Source: Solanum dulcamara (Eukaryota; Streptophyta; Magnoliopsida; Solanales; Solanaceae). Taken from it: a stretch of DNA of 64,000 nucleotides. The position numbers and the translations under genes were made by a program. The notes beneath the pieces were generated by a model. The model saw only the letters and a program-made list of their open reading frames with translations, was not told the origin of the DNA and ran no database searches. Below, in pieces: positions 42,272-53,760 of this stretch. The DNA lies in contig NC_077247.1 in NCBI RefSeq assembly GCF_947179165.1, positions 16,847,501 through 16,911,500 of the forward strand. The letters run 5' to 3'. The stretch's first letter is position 1, and each line of letters starts with the position of its first letter.

Positions 42272-45093
42272 TGTAATGACCCTAATGGTCATTTTTGATA
42301 TTTAATAAAAAAATTCTCATTTTATCCCTCCTGTTAGTTTCTCCGAGTCACTTTTGGTTGGATCTAAAAGTTGATTTTTGGAAATCTTGTGAAAAAGTTG
42401 AGGTTTTGCTAAAGAAATGAGTTTTAAAGACTTACGTTGTCAAATTTTGAGTTTTGGAGTATTTAGAGTTTTGAGTCTCAAAATAGAATTTCATCGATTA
42501 CATCAGTTTTGAAATATGGAAATTGGTCTAGGAGAATTGTCAGAATTGGATTTGGAGTTGAAACGTGGACTTTAGGTCCGAAGTTGAAAATTGAGTTAAA
42601 GTTTTATTTAAGTTTGACTTTGGTCAACATTTGGGGTTCGGATACTCCAATTGGATTTCTAATGGTTCCAATGGTTTCGGGAGGTGATTCTAATGCTAGA
42701 AATGGCTTCGTTGTGATTTTTAGAGGGCCCGAGGGTATTTTGGGTATTTCAAGTGCCGAAACTAATTTAGTTGCAACTTATTGGATTTCGGATCAAAGAA
42801 GCCTCTCCGATGATTCTATTGAATTAGGAACATCGAATTTAATAGGGTTGCATATATGGTTTGTATATACGGGGTTCCGATCGAATCCCGACGGCCTTCC
42901 GGAGAATTGTTTGAGACTTAGAGTTTTTGCTGAACTTTCTTCCCCACCTGCAAACCTCGCGATCGCGAGGGGGTGGTCGAGATCGCAACACTCACTTTAG
43001 CGAGGACCTCTTCGCAAAAGCAAAGGTCAGTGAGGGGTAAGGGAGTTGCAAAAGAGACTGGTGCCTGCAAGAGAGAAGTGGCGGAGGTCGCTTAAGTGAC
43101 TAAGTTGTTGCAAAATTGAGGTATCACTTAAGCGAACCCAATGTCGCTTAAGCGTCATCTGAGAGGGTTTTGGCCGAGGTTTATGTTATTTTTACCATTT
43201 TTGACATTTTCAAGCTTGGTTTAGGCGATTTCTTGAAGGTATCTTGTGAAAAAACTATGGATAATGTATTTCTAACAATTTCCTTCAATTCCCATTGAAT
43301 ATTTTCGGATGTTAACTTCAAAATTTGGATTTCAAATTGGAGATTTTGAGTTTTCTTGAACATGAACCTTTGAAGGAAAAATTGGGATTGTGGATTCATT
43401 TTAACCCCATTTTCGAAATAATTTTCACCATTAGATTCTTGATTACTTAAAGAGTATTTTCATCTTAAAAAAATTTAGATTCCGAGTTCATTTTTTTATA
43501 TGGAATTTTTGACCATTTTACCCTTTTCCCCCGAATTAATTAATTTTACTATCATTGACTTTGAAATGTGATTGTGAGTCTATATTCGATTATATTATGA
43601 TGATTTGGAGTATTGTTGGAGAGGAAAAGCATTGGATTTGAGTTGACTGTGACCTTGACTAAGGCAAGTAAATTTCTAAACCTATTCTTAAGCTTGTAGG
43701 ATCATGTATTTGTGTCTTATGTATTGAGGATTGATAGAAGGTTGTTTTAAGAACTATTGATATTCAATTGAACTTGATGATAAAGAGTGGGGTAATAAAG
43801 GAAAAGTTGAGATGGGATAGTATGTTGTGTTTGATATGATAGAACCTTGGGCTTGTTCTGGATATTTGGATATATTTATATGTTGTTGTTATGATATAAA
43901 ATATGATTGTGGAATTCGGATATGAGTAATTGTCTAAATGTTGTGAATTGAGAGATATTGATTTATTGTGTGATTGTGGATTATATGACATCATATGTGT
44001 ATATTCATCCTATTTCACTCATTACTTGTGAATATACTTATATGTGATGGCTGATAAATGATATGAGTGAGATACTGGATATTAGGACCGAGGTTTCTAC
44101 CGATCGAGGTGATTTATTGAGGTCTCTTCCGTTGGATATTATGGCTGAGGTCTCTTTCGACGAATATTACATCCATGTCTCTTCCGACAGATATTATGGA
44201 TGAGGTCTCTTCCGACGGATATTATGGCCAAGGTCTTTTCCGGCAAATATTATGATCGAAGTCTTTTTCGGTGGATATTATGGCTAAGGTCTATTTTGGC
44301 AGATACATGGTCAATGTGAGGCCGATGGATTCCGGTCTGAGGTGATCAGTGGATGTGTATCATTTAAGGCAGACATGCATCACGATATGTGACATTGTAT
44401 TGCATTTTATTACATCATACATCTTTGGCCATTGTGGACTGTTTTACCCCTAATATTTTCCTGATCTATATTACTGATTGTGCTGATTCGCTTGCGAATT
44501 GAATTGTACTGTTGTTGAGGTATATGAATAATGTGTTGTTAGAATTGTTAAACTGGGCTAATTTCTATGCAGGTTATAGTCTGGGGGTTGGATGGTGTGA
44601 CAGGAGTATGTGTATTTTACTAGCTTTGCTTAGTCTTAGTTGTTTACTTGTTGGCTACCGCGTTATTGATACTCACTCCTTGCTAACTACACTTGTGTAG
44701 GTTCTGAGCTCGGATAGTGACCCAGCTTTTTTTATTTTCATCTGAGGCTTTTTGAGGCGATTCGAGAGGTAGTTTTTTATGTCGGTCATCTTTCCTACTC
44801 CTTTTTACTTATTACATTATTCTATTCGAGCCGGCCATCTTTTCTATTCCTCTTTACTTATTACTTTGTTCTATTCGAGAGACAAAGATTGAGACTTGTA
44901 TTTACTTAGTATCTTGTAATTAGAAGGCTTGTACATGCGACAACCAGTCCGTGGGGTATTTTTGTTGTTGACTAAGTTTCTGTTTTATCTATATTTATCT
45001 ATCTAAACTGTTTCTTCCTCATTTAGTGTGTTTAGGCTGATTTGTCTAGTGAAAAATGATAAATGCCATCATGCCTAGTTTCGGGCTGCGACA
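42272..45093 (+). mobile_element. Solo LTR (2822 bp) inserted in the MULE transposase
   Basis: Starts TGTAATGACCC and ends GGGCTGCGACA, with ATCAA on both sides and transposase coding resuming at once. It holds GC-rich words (tcgcgatcgcgagg near 42958) and a 30-bp tandem array. No internal retroelement domain is present. The frame 42509-43000 inside it has no recognised motif and is probably incidental. Confidence 0.9.
44090..44310. repeat. About seven tandem 30-31 bp repeats inside the solo LTR
   Basis: Units follow ggtctcttccgacggatatt and then atgg, with variants (cgttggatatt, cggcaaatatt, ggtggatatt). Non-coding. Confidence 0.85.
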
Positions 45094-45541
45094 ATCAAAT
45101 TGTCAACTATGAGTACATTAGCATCGGTCACAATGAAGTTGCAATGGCCAATTTACAATGTAAATCTCATACTTGTAAAATCTTTGACCTTGATAAAATA
45201 CACTATCCATATGCTATGACAGCGCTTCGATGTAAATATGGTGATGTTATAAAAGACAAATTTATGAGTACTCATCTCCATATTACAAGGTAAAGACATA
45301 TCCTTTTGCATAGTTGGAAGAAATTAAACTCGTTCCACCCGAAGATACTTAGAAAATTCTTATGAAATTTTTAGAGAGGAAAATACATCCTCCGCATGTT
45401 GAGCCAGGCAGAGTGAGAAGAAGGTTCAAAAACAGATGAAAAAGAATCGGAGAATCATTTACAATAAAGAAAAATAAATGTTCCATATGCAAAAGCGTTG
45501 GGCATAAAAGAAAAACATGCTCGGAGTCAAATGCTCCATAA
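45094..45541 (+). pseudogene. MULE transposase C-terminal part: SWIM zinc finger and zinc knuckle
   Basis: After the LTR the coding resumes: SIGHNEVAMANLQCKSHTCK then FDLDKIHYPYAMTALRCKYG, a SWIM-type finger (the CxH part appears as Tyr-Ala, so one ligand is lost). The stretch ends with CSICKSVGHKRKTCSES, an intact CX2CX4HX4C zinc knuckle at 45467-45515. A stop follows near 45540. This is the standard C-terminal arrangement of plant MULE transposases. Confidence 0.85.
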
Positions 45542-45599
45542 AAATATATTTCATATCTTAACTACTATATGTTGTTAGTGATTTTTTTTTTCTAATTTC

Positions 45600-46190
45600 T
45601 ATGTTGGTGTTGAACAATCTTCTTATTGAATGCTTCACTTTGTTGAATCTTTAGCAGGTAGGTTGTCTGCTTGAGCAACTATTATACTTGTTACAAATTT
45701 TCTCAGCAAGCAGGTAGTATGATTCAGCAATCGCTGCACTTGCTGAAATAAATCTCAGCAAGTAAGGCAATATGCTTCAGTAATTATTGTACTTGCTGCA
45801 AATTTTTTCAGCAACTGTTGTACTTATTAGAAAAATATCACCAAGCAGCCTGTTTGCTTCAGCAATTGGTTCACTTACTGAATGAAATCTCATAAAGTAG
45901 GAAGTATGCTTCACCAACTACTAAACTTACTGAGTAAAATCTCAGCAAGTAAGATAAACTGATTCAACAACTGCTGTTTTTGCTGAGGAAAATTTCACCA
46001 AGTAGGAAGTCTACTTAAGTAACTGCTTTACTTGCTAAGAAAATCCTTAGCAAGTAGGAAGTATGCTTCAAGAATTGTTGTACATGCTAAGCAAATTCTT
46101 AGAAAGTAGGCAGTATGATTCAACAACTATTGTGCTTGTTGAGAGACTTTTTAGCAAGTTACTAAATTTACTTCAACAACTAAGATCCTT
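45600..46190. repeat. Subterminal repeat of the MULE (cagcaagtagg units)
   Basis: About 11-12 diverged units of 45-50 bases. Each has a 'cagcaagtaggaagtatgcttc' type core (broken here by many changes) and ttgctga near the end. They resemble, in word content, the repeats at 20650-20881 and 39784-40190 on the other side of the transposase. Subterminal repeats are common in MULEs and may bind transposase. Confidence 0.65.
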
Positions 46191-46205
46191 ATTGTCATTT
46201 TTATA

Positions 46206-47035
46206 AATAAATTACTTTTTAATTGTATAATATCACTATTAAATTCAAGTCTAAGTATTATAATACATCAAAATCACTTTATTTATTATTCAATATGATT
46301 GATATAATCAATTAACAATCAAATTATTCAATTAAAAATTGACTACGAATGTAATTACTCAATTTATCATATGTTATGAAATAAATTACTATGTAATTAT
46401 GTAAGATCACCACTAAATTCAAGCCTAAGTACTATAATATATCAAAATCACTTTCTTTATTATTTAATAAGATTTGATATGATCAATTAACAATTAAATT
46501 ACTCAATTAAAGTTGACTACACGTGCAATTACTCAATTTATCATCTGTTATAAATAAATTACTATGTAATTTTATAATATCACCACTAAAATCAAGTCTA
46601 AATACTATAATATATAAAATTAACTTTATTTATTATTTAATAGGATTGATACAATCAATTAACAATCAAATTACTCAATTAAGGTTAGATACACGTACAA
46701 TTACTCGATTTATTATCAGTTATGAATAAATTACTATTTAATTGTATAAGATCACTACTAAATTCAAGTATAAGTACTATAATATCTCAAAATCACTTTA
46801 TTTATTATTTAATATAATTAATATAATTAATTCACAATCAAACTACTCAATTAAGATTAACTACGCGTGCAATTACTTGATTTATCATCCGTTATGAATA
46901 AACTACTATGTATTTGTATAAGATCACCACTAAAATCAAGTCTAAGTATTATAATATATCAAAATAACTTTATTTAATATTTAATATGATTTATATAATC
47001 AATTAACAGTCAAATTACTCAATTAAGATTGACTA
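46206..47035. repeat. Tandem repeat, period 171-174 bp, about 4.8 copies
   Basis: Units start (aataaattac or aataaactac) at 46206, 46380, 46553, 46725 and 46896; spacings are 174, 173, 172 and 171. Each contains taagatcaccactaaa, tatatcaaaatcactttatt and the end tacacgtgcaattactc. The fifth copy is cut at 47035 by an LTR. The period is satellite-like, but the array is short. Confidence 0.9.
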
Positions 47036-49135
47036 TGTAACACCCCGAAATATTCTAACTTAGATCAGTGTAGAAAAGCCCAAGAGAAAGTGAGAAAAGT
47101 CCACTACTCAGTGAGCCACGAGTGGCACCTACGGACCGTAGAAGGAGATAGGGGTCATAGGTGGGACTCATAGACCACTTCCATATTTAGTGAAATTCAA
47201 AGGTTATTATAACTCTTCTAAGTATGGTTTCTAAGGACCATAGGGGAGACCCTAAAGCCCAGTCTCAGACCCATCCTACGAACCGTATCCTACGACACAT
47301 AGAAGGTCCTATGACCCATAAAAGTGTCTACGATCCATAGAAGAGACTCGTAGACCCGACCCGGCAATTCCAATATCTCCTATAAAGTATACCAACCTTT
47401 CACGAATAGGGTCTACGACCTGTAGAAGGGGTCCGTAGACATAACCCTTACACATTCTAGTAAGCTCAATTTTGTGCAATTATTTCTATGAGAGGTCTCC
47501 TACGGCTCGTAGAAACTCCTACAGGCCGTAGGAGTTAGCCATAGACGCCCAGTCAACTTTTTAATGAGGGGAAATTATGACATTTTTCATTCATTCCCAG
47601 TTGAAACCTTAATATTTTTGGACTAATTTAAGTCCCTTATAAGTAACTTATGTGCCCTTTTTTCTCATTAACACTTCAAAGACTTAGAGCAAGGTTTGGA
47701 GAGGAGAAAAAGCTAGAGTTCAAGCATATCCATTGAATTCTTTGAGTTTTGCCAAGAACTTCATTCCTATATGTATGTAAGGCTAATCATAGCATTGGAA
47801 TGAATTTGTCCTTGCAACCTGCATCTCAATTCAGTTAGTATGACTTCAATCTTGACTACTATCCCTAATTATATTGAGTTTCTGAATGAGTTATAATATC
47901 TTTTATTGAGTTCCATGTTCATTTAATTAGTTTGGGTCTATTCATGTAAGTTTTATTCTCGAATCGTTGTTCATGCCTAGTTTCACATGAACCAAAATTG
48001 AGTTATTACATTGCTACTATTGTAATTATTTTAGAATGAAGAGAGCTATTTTCATGTTTGAGAAAAGATGAGTTTTGAAGGAATATGAGTGTCCCAAGTG
48101 CATTATACTACTCGGGTTATAAAGTTTTACATTATTGATTTTATGCATAATTTTCAGAGTATAAATGAGTTAGAGTACTATGTATAATCGATATTTTGAG
48201 AATTAGTTTTAGGGAACATGAGTAGTCCCAAATGCATGTTGATTTTAAAAGAGAAAGCATAAAGAGTTTGAGAAAGAGTTGAGTTAAACTGAGTTAAGTT
48301 CAATGAGACTTAATGAGATGTATTTTGAGTGTTTTACTCACAATATTATATGAGCGTTATTTCATGATTTTGAGAGTAGTATTGAGCACCGATTTGGGTA
48401 AGAGTTTAAATAAATCAAACCTTATAATCTATATAGCTAGCGCAGGATATGATTGTATTATTGGTTCTAGCGACTCCCCACTTTAGTCCCTGATACAGAC
48501 TTTTATATGGATTCATTAGTTGAGTTTGCATCCCTCCTAGTAAGGTAATCGACGATTCTGAGACTGTGAGTAGTACGTTGTATCATCATGAGGCTCATAG
48601 TGATGGTTGTCGGTTAGAGAAACTCATCAAGAATAGAAAATATTATATTATTTTGAGTTGCATTGACTGTTGTATTCTATTGTAAAGTTTTAAAGTTTTC
48701 ATTATACTTGCATGTTTTACTTTCAGTCAGTTATTTCAACATTCATTTCAGTGAGTATGTTCCTTCAGCCTTTTTACATGTCGTACATTTCATATACTGA
48801 CGTATTTTGATGCGGCATGGTTTATGATGCAAATAAAGGTTTTAGAAATCCTCAACAGGTGCATCGTTGAAGATCACATTTCCTCCAGCTTTTGGTGAGA
48901 CCTCCTTGTTTTCAAAGGAAATCCTAATTAGTTCATTTATTCATTATTAATTAGCCCATTTGAGGTAGCCGAGGACCTATCCCCGTACTTATCTTTAGTA
49001 CTTAGAGGCTTCATAGACAGAGTAGAGAGCTATTTAGTATTTCAGAGATTATGTTTTAAACATTGTTTTACATATATTCAGAATATTTCAGACAGTTTTT
49101 TGTGAGATTTCTTTAACTATTTAAAATATTCACTA
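47036..49135 (+). mobile_element. LTR (solo or truncated), gypsy type, forward copy
   Basis: Starts TGTAACACCCCGAAATATT, rich in cctacgga/ccgtagg words in its first 550 bases. The later part (48400-48980) shares cctcaacaggtgcatc and ggttgtcggttagagaaa with the solo LTR at 28742-30904. The proper 3' end is not found; similarity gives way near 49135 to the inverted piece. No matching target duplication is seen on the two sides. Confidence 0.65.
47100..47560. repeat. Array of short CTACGR..CCGTAG palindromic words
   Basis: Some twelve or more imperfect copies of cctacgaaccgtagg-like words occur within 460 bases; many can form small hairpins. The same words occur in reverse orientation at 49200-49570. 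Confidence 0.6.
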
Positions 49136-49663
49136 CTTTTAAACTTTTTTTTTATCAATTTAAGTCCCCCTCGTAGGAAACTAGGGTCTATTTATTAGAC
49201 TTTATGAAATTTACTAGGTGGTTCTACGACCAAAATTCTATGGGTCATAGACCATAGGATGACTCGTAGAAGTTTACTTGTAGACTCCCCTGAAGGACTT
49301 GAAACTACGGGACTATGGACAATCCTACGATCCATAGAACTTCTTGCGAGTCGTAGGACCCTCTCGCATAGACCTGTGCACATTCCAGTAGCTACTAGAA
49401 TGTGTCACTCCACTTTATGATCCACTCTAAGAGTCGTAAGTCCTTTGACAGTTTGTAGCTTTGACTCGTAGAAGGGGTCTGACAATAGAGAACTATTCCA
49501 AGTCTTGGGGTGACCTATGAATGGCACCTACGACTGGTAGGTACTCCTATGGATCATAGGTACCACTCGTGGCCACTAGGCAGTGGTCACTTCACCAGTT
49601 TCTCATGTTTTTCTATGGGTTCTCGAACTTGTTTTATGCTAGAATAGTATGAGGTGTTACACA
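49136..49663 (-). mobile_element. Inverted, truncated LTR start of the same family
   Basis: The reverse complement starts tgtaacacctcatactattct and follows the forward LTR (47036 on) for about 520 bases with many differences: ccactgcctagtggccacgag here against ccactactcagtgagccacgag there. The two therefore lie tail-to-tail, with LTR starts outward. There is no coding sequence. Confidence 0.7.
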
Positions 49664-50344
49664 ACTGTTCTGTTTCCTTATCTCTGGTGAAATTTTGGCT
49701 CTATTTTTGGTCATATTTGTTATTGATTGTCATCTCTATCGATTCAATAATTGTTAGATCATTTGTTTGACAATTCTTTCCTTTATATTTTATCAAATTG
49801 GTAATGAATAAATTAAAATTACAATTTATCGATGAATACCTTTTCATCTATTTTCAAGGCCTCCCATGTATATAAGACGAATTTTAATGTTGAGTTCTTA
49901 TTTCTTTCATATATTTTGATTCATATTAATTCATTACTAATACTTTTATTAAGTGCGTTTATAGGTACGCGGAGTTGCTTTTCGAGGAAGCTATTTGAAA
50001 GACATTCGAATAATATTTTAATTTATTATTATTGTTTATGTATATTATTGACAATATGCAAACATTAGGCCGTTGTATAATATTAATGTTTCACTTTATT
50101 CTTTGTGTATATTTCATATTTATTATACTTGTGCAATATTTTTTATCTTCGCATTAGTTTAAAAAATGAGTTTAGTCGAGACTCACCGTTGTAGATTCCT
50201 AAGGGTGATAATACTCTCTTTAGGATAACTTGAACCTTAGAATATAATTGGTTTTCGTAGACTTTTTTTTGTTAATTAATATGTTTTCTAATTTTTCTAA
50301 AATAAAGTTGCTACTCTAAAAAAAATTAAAAAATTAAAAACAAC
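49664..50344. other. AT-rich spacer, nothing recognised
   Basis: About 680 bases, low in complexity towards 50310-50343 (aaaaaaaattaaaaaattaaa). No coding region, RNA or transposon end can be supported. Confidence 0.5.
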
Positions 50345-50349
50345 TGTTG

Positions 50350-52543
50350 ATGCGGCCACTCTCGTGGAGCTTAGCTTGCTTCAGTGAAGCAGCTCCTACG
50401 GAGAAGTAGACACACCAGGGAAGGCTGATGACCCAGCTAGTGGCCACTCCTGCGGAGTTTTGTTCGCTCCGGCGGGCTCACGCCAGCAAGCCTAGCACGC
50501 TCCCACAGAGCTGGAGGTTTTTGTTGACCTCCACTTGGACGAGCTCTCTTCCGCACCAGCAATGTCACTCCCCTGACCGTGGGTCAGCTGGAGCGATGAT
50601 CGTTGAGTGTGTGTATGTGTGTGTATATATATATCTTCTTCATTTCCTTGAAGAATTCATTGTTGAGTGAGCTAAGTTGACGGTGAAATTTCTCATTTCT
50701 TATCTAGTTTTATTGATTCAAAGGTAATTTTCCTCCCCTTTACTTTTTATTCCGTATTCTAGCTTCATTTCCGTAATTAATTCTCGATTTGGACATCAAT
50801 TCTTTGATTTTCAAATTGAGCTTTTCAGACCATTTGAGGTCTGAATACGCTCCCCGTATTTGTCCAACTTTGGGGCATGTGATCCTCACCTCGAGGGAAT
50901 ATAATGATGGAGTTAGTTTTTTGTTTCGTTGTTGAGTCATAATATTTCGGTCTGAATTTCACAACATTGATATGGGGATCGTTGGTCTCATATTGATATA
51001 CAGTTTATGTTTTTAATAGTGTGGCAACGATTTGAGGACCTTCGAAAAAAAGCTTCCGGGTAACGATTCGAATGCGATTTTAGCTTCGAGGTAGGTTACA
51101 ACTTCCTTCTTTGACTTAGCTTAGTTATTTTCTATATAATTTAGGTTGCATGATTATTAGGAAGGTTGTAGGGTAAACCTTTACGTTTGTATGATCCTTA
51201 CTTATATTTTGGCCATTTTGGAACTTTAGACTAGTAATTATCCTTAAGCCTTAGTTAAGGTTTGTTTTAGCCTTGGATTGATCAGTGTAGAATCCTTAGA
51301 ATGCTTTTAGGTGTCTTTAATTTAGTTTAGATGTTTTGGGTGTTTTTTAGTATGATTTCTTGTTTATTATGATATTTTGAGGTTATATATTATTGTGATT
51401 CTGGGTCTGAGGCATTAGACTTGGATTGGCAGGAGTTCTAGGTTAGTACGCTTGTATTGTGGAGGGTGTTTACCCTAATGGTTTGCGTTCAATGAATATA
51501 TTGTGAATGGTTTGATTGTGATTGCCACGCATTCATGCACGTGGAATTTGCATTTGACCATGTTTCGAGATAGAAATGAGGAAATGTGGATTTTCAGTTT
51601 AAAACTGATTTACCTCAGATTTTACTTGATTTAGGCTCCAAGGGAGCATGTTGTTGGTTTATTGGGGAAGTTTGGGTTTTTATAAGAAATATTATCACTT
51701 TCTAGGGATTTCAACTTTTAAAAGAGGTTTACTTTAAATTTTTTATTTTTACTATTGAAACATGAGTCTTATGGAAGATTGTACTATTTTTACAAGATTT
51801 TAGACTTGTGAAAAAGATTTGTACTACATTAACTCATTTCTAAAGTTTTTGTTGAAAGATGGATGATTTTACTCTCTATAGTGAACACGAGGAATGATTC
51901 CAAGTTGCACTTTTTTTTTGCATTTTTGCAAATGTTGATGAGCTCCAACGCCCACAGAATGAATTTTGAATTTTACGTTTATTGCATATGTAGTTGAGCT
52001 CTTACGGGTCTGCAAAATGTCTCGAGGAGCCTACAAGGTGGCCGACAAGGCGATTTCAGAACTTTTTACTTTTATGCATTGGTCACATATGCATTGCATC
52101 ATCTCACATTGTATTTTGTCTTCAATAGACTTGTATTGAGTGTGATTGATTCCTTATTGCTTTTATCTTTACTTTCAGTGCTTATGAGTATGATTTTAGT
52201 TAGTTGTTGATCCATAGCGTTAGCACTATCGTGCCTCTTATATTTATATAGTTTCAATCTGAGCTCATTTGGCATATGATGCCTATTGTGTACCTCATGT
52301 TTTGGTGCTCATACTATACTTTTACATCTTTTTTTGATGCAACACCTAGTACGAGCCACCCTCATTGATTCCTGATCTCCCAAGGCCATCACTGTTTGGA
52401 TCTTGGTGAGCTCTTGGCATTCAGGGACTTGTTGCTTTCTCTCTTTTGTACTGTTTATATGTATTTTGTTTAGACAGACTAGTTGTATATAGTCCTACTC
52501 TTATAGTTTAGGCGCTATCATGATCCAAGTTCGGATCGTGACA
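50350..52543 (+). mobile_element. Probable solo LTR (about 2.19 kb)
   Basis: Ends GTTCGGATCGTGACA like other LTRs here and is followed by tgttg (52544-52548). The same five bases precede 50350, giving a target duplication tgttg. The start (atgcggccactctcg) lacks TG, so a few bases may be lost or the border is slightly off. The first 250 bases are unusually GC-rich for this window (gctccggcgggctcacgcc). A (GT)n/(TA)n run lies at 50609-50631. Confidence 0.6.
50609..50631. repeat. Dinucleotide run (gtgtgtatgtgtgtg then tatata)
   Basis: Short microsatellite inside the probable solo LTR. Confidence 0.8.
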
Positions 52544-52548
52544 TGTTG

Positions 52549-53755
52549 TGGTTCTTTCCAATACATAGTTTCTTTGACTAAAGTTAAACGAATGAATAGT
52601 GATAGCAGTTTGTATTTGCAAGCATGAACAAAGTCGTTCTATTGCAATGCGATATAAATATTAATATCTTAAATTTATGCATTATATTCAGGATTGAATT
52701 CTCCTATTATGCGAAGTTTAATGCACGAGGAAGAAGACACTTTAATAGTCTGTGTTATCCTCATGTAAACTCATTGAGAAACCTTGAGGTAATATTCTTG
52801 ATGCATTTTTATCCTTGTACAATTACAAGTGTCGACTTTGTCATGTTAGATATAATAAGTTTTAGTAATATCTTCAGTTGACCATATTTTCTTATTTATT
52901 TTACAATTTGAATATTATGACAAATATGATGATCTTGAATATTTAAAATAGAATTTATCTCTTGAAAAAAGCTATTTATTATGATTAATTTGGCTTGGTG
53001 AAAGAAATTGAATTTTTCGTATGTTTGTTTCTTAGAGCATACTAAAAATGCCGATTATGTTGGAAAGGCACTAGAGTTCCATTCTCAAATTAAAATTAAT
53101 AACCTAGAAGAGAAGATTCTAACTAATAAGTTCAATCCCTAAGAAGCTGCTATTCCAATAAATTATTTGGCTTCATCTATCAATAGATGAATATCTTTCA
53201 CAAGTTTATCCACTGCTCTCTCATTTGTCAACAATAATTGCAGGTAATTCTTGTGATGAAGACATTGTCTATTATACAATGTTGATGATGTCTCAAGATA
53301 TTGAAGCTAACAATATGAAGAGATCAACTAATCATGGGAACTTGGAAAAGTGTTGCATATCATTGAGTTCATTTGAGCAGATTATACCATCTTATTGTAA
53401 ATCTTTGGCATGCGTTACTCAACTTAATACACAATATGAGTTATTTTTTATGATCGATTCAGTATGAATGAAGAAGTTGAAATGGATAGTGAATACAATG
53501 TGCCCTGATTGGCTTGTAAAAACAAAGTAGGATTGAACATTTTTAAAGTCTCTCACTTTTGCTTTAATTATTTATTGTTCATATTCTTCTTCGTGATCGA
53601 GTTATCGTTGTTATCATTTATTCATTTTTGTTTATCATTTATTCACTTATCCTATTATAGTGAATCATGTTCATTAACATTCGTAAAACTACATTTTCAC
53701 ATGCAAACAAATATTCTACTTATTATAGTGATGTATCTAACTATCATATCATAGC
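52549..53755 (+). pseudogene. Possible relic of an unrecognised host gene (three exon-like blocks)
   Basis: Three blocks have splice-like borders. Block A, 52692-52788, has AG before and GTAAT after and encodes IEFSYYAKFNARGRRHFNSL. Block B starts at 53036 after TTTCTTAG and encodes HTKNADYVGKALEFHSQI and more, with a stop in CCCTAAG at about 53141. Block C, from 53244 after TTGCAG, encodes SCDEDIVYYTMLMMSQDIEA and runs to about 53466. The amino-acid mix looks like a normal soluble protein, and spacing suggests short introns. I do not recognise the family. It may be only chance AT-rich frames; confidence is low. Confidence 0.25.
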
Positions 53756-53760
53756 AAAAG

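Noticed and set aside
42509..43000. A 163-codon frame in the large solo LTR
   Set aside because: No recognised domain, lies wholly in a non-coding LTR, and has no partner domains.
47036..49663. Reading the inverted pair as a TIR DNA transposon
   Set aside because: The left part continues into LTR sequence shared with other solo LTRs, and no target duplication flanks the whole.
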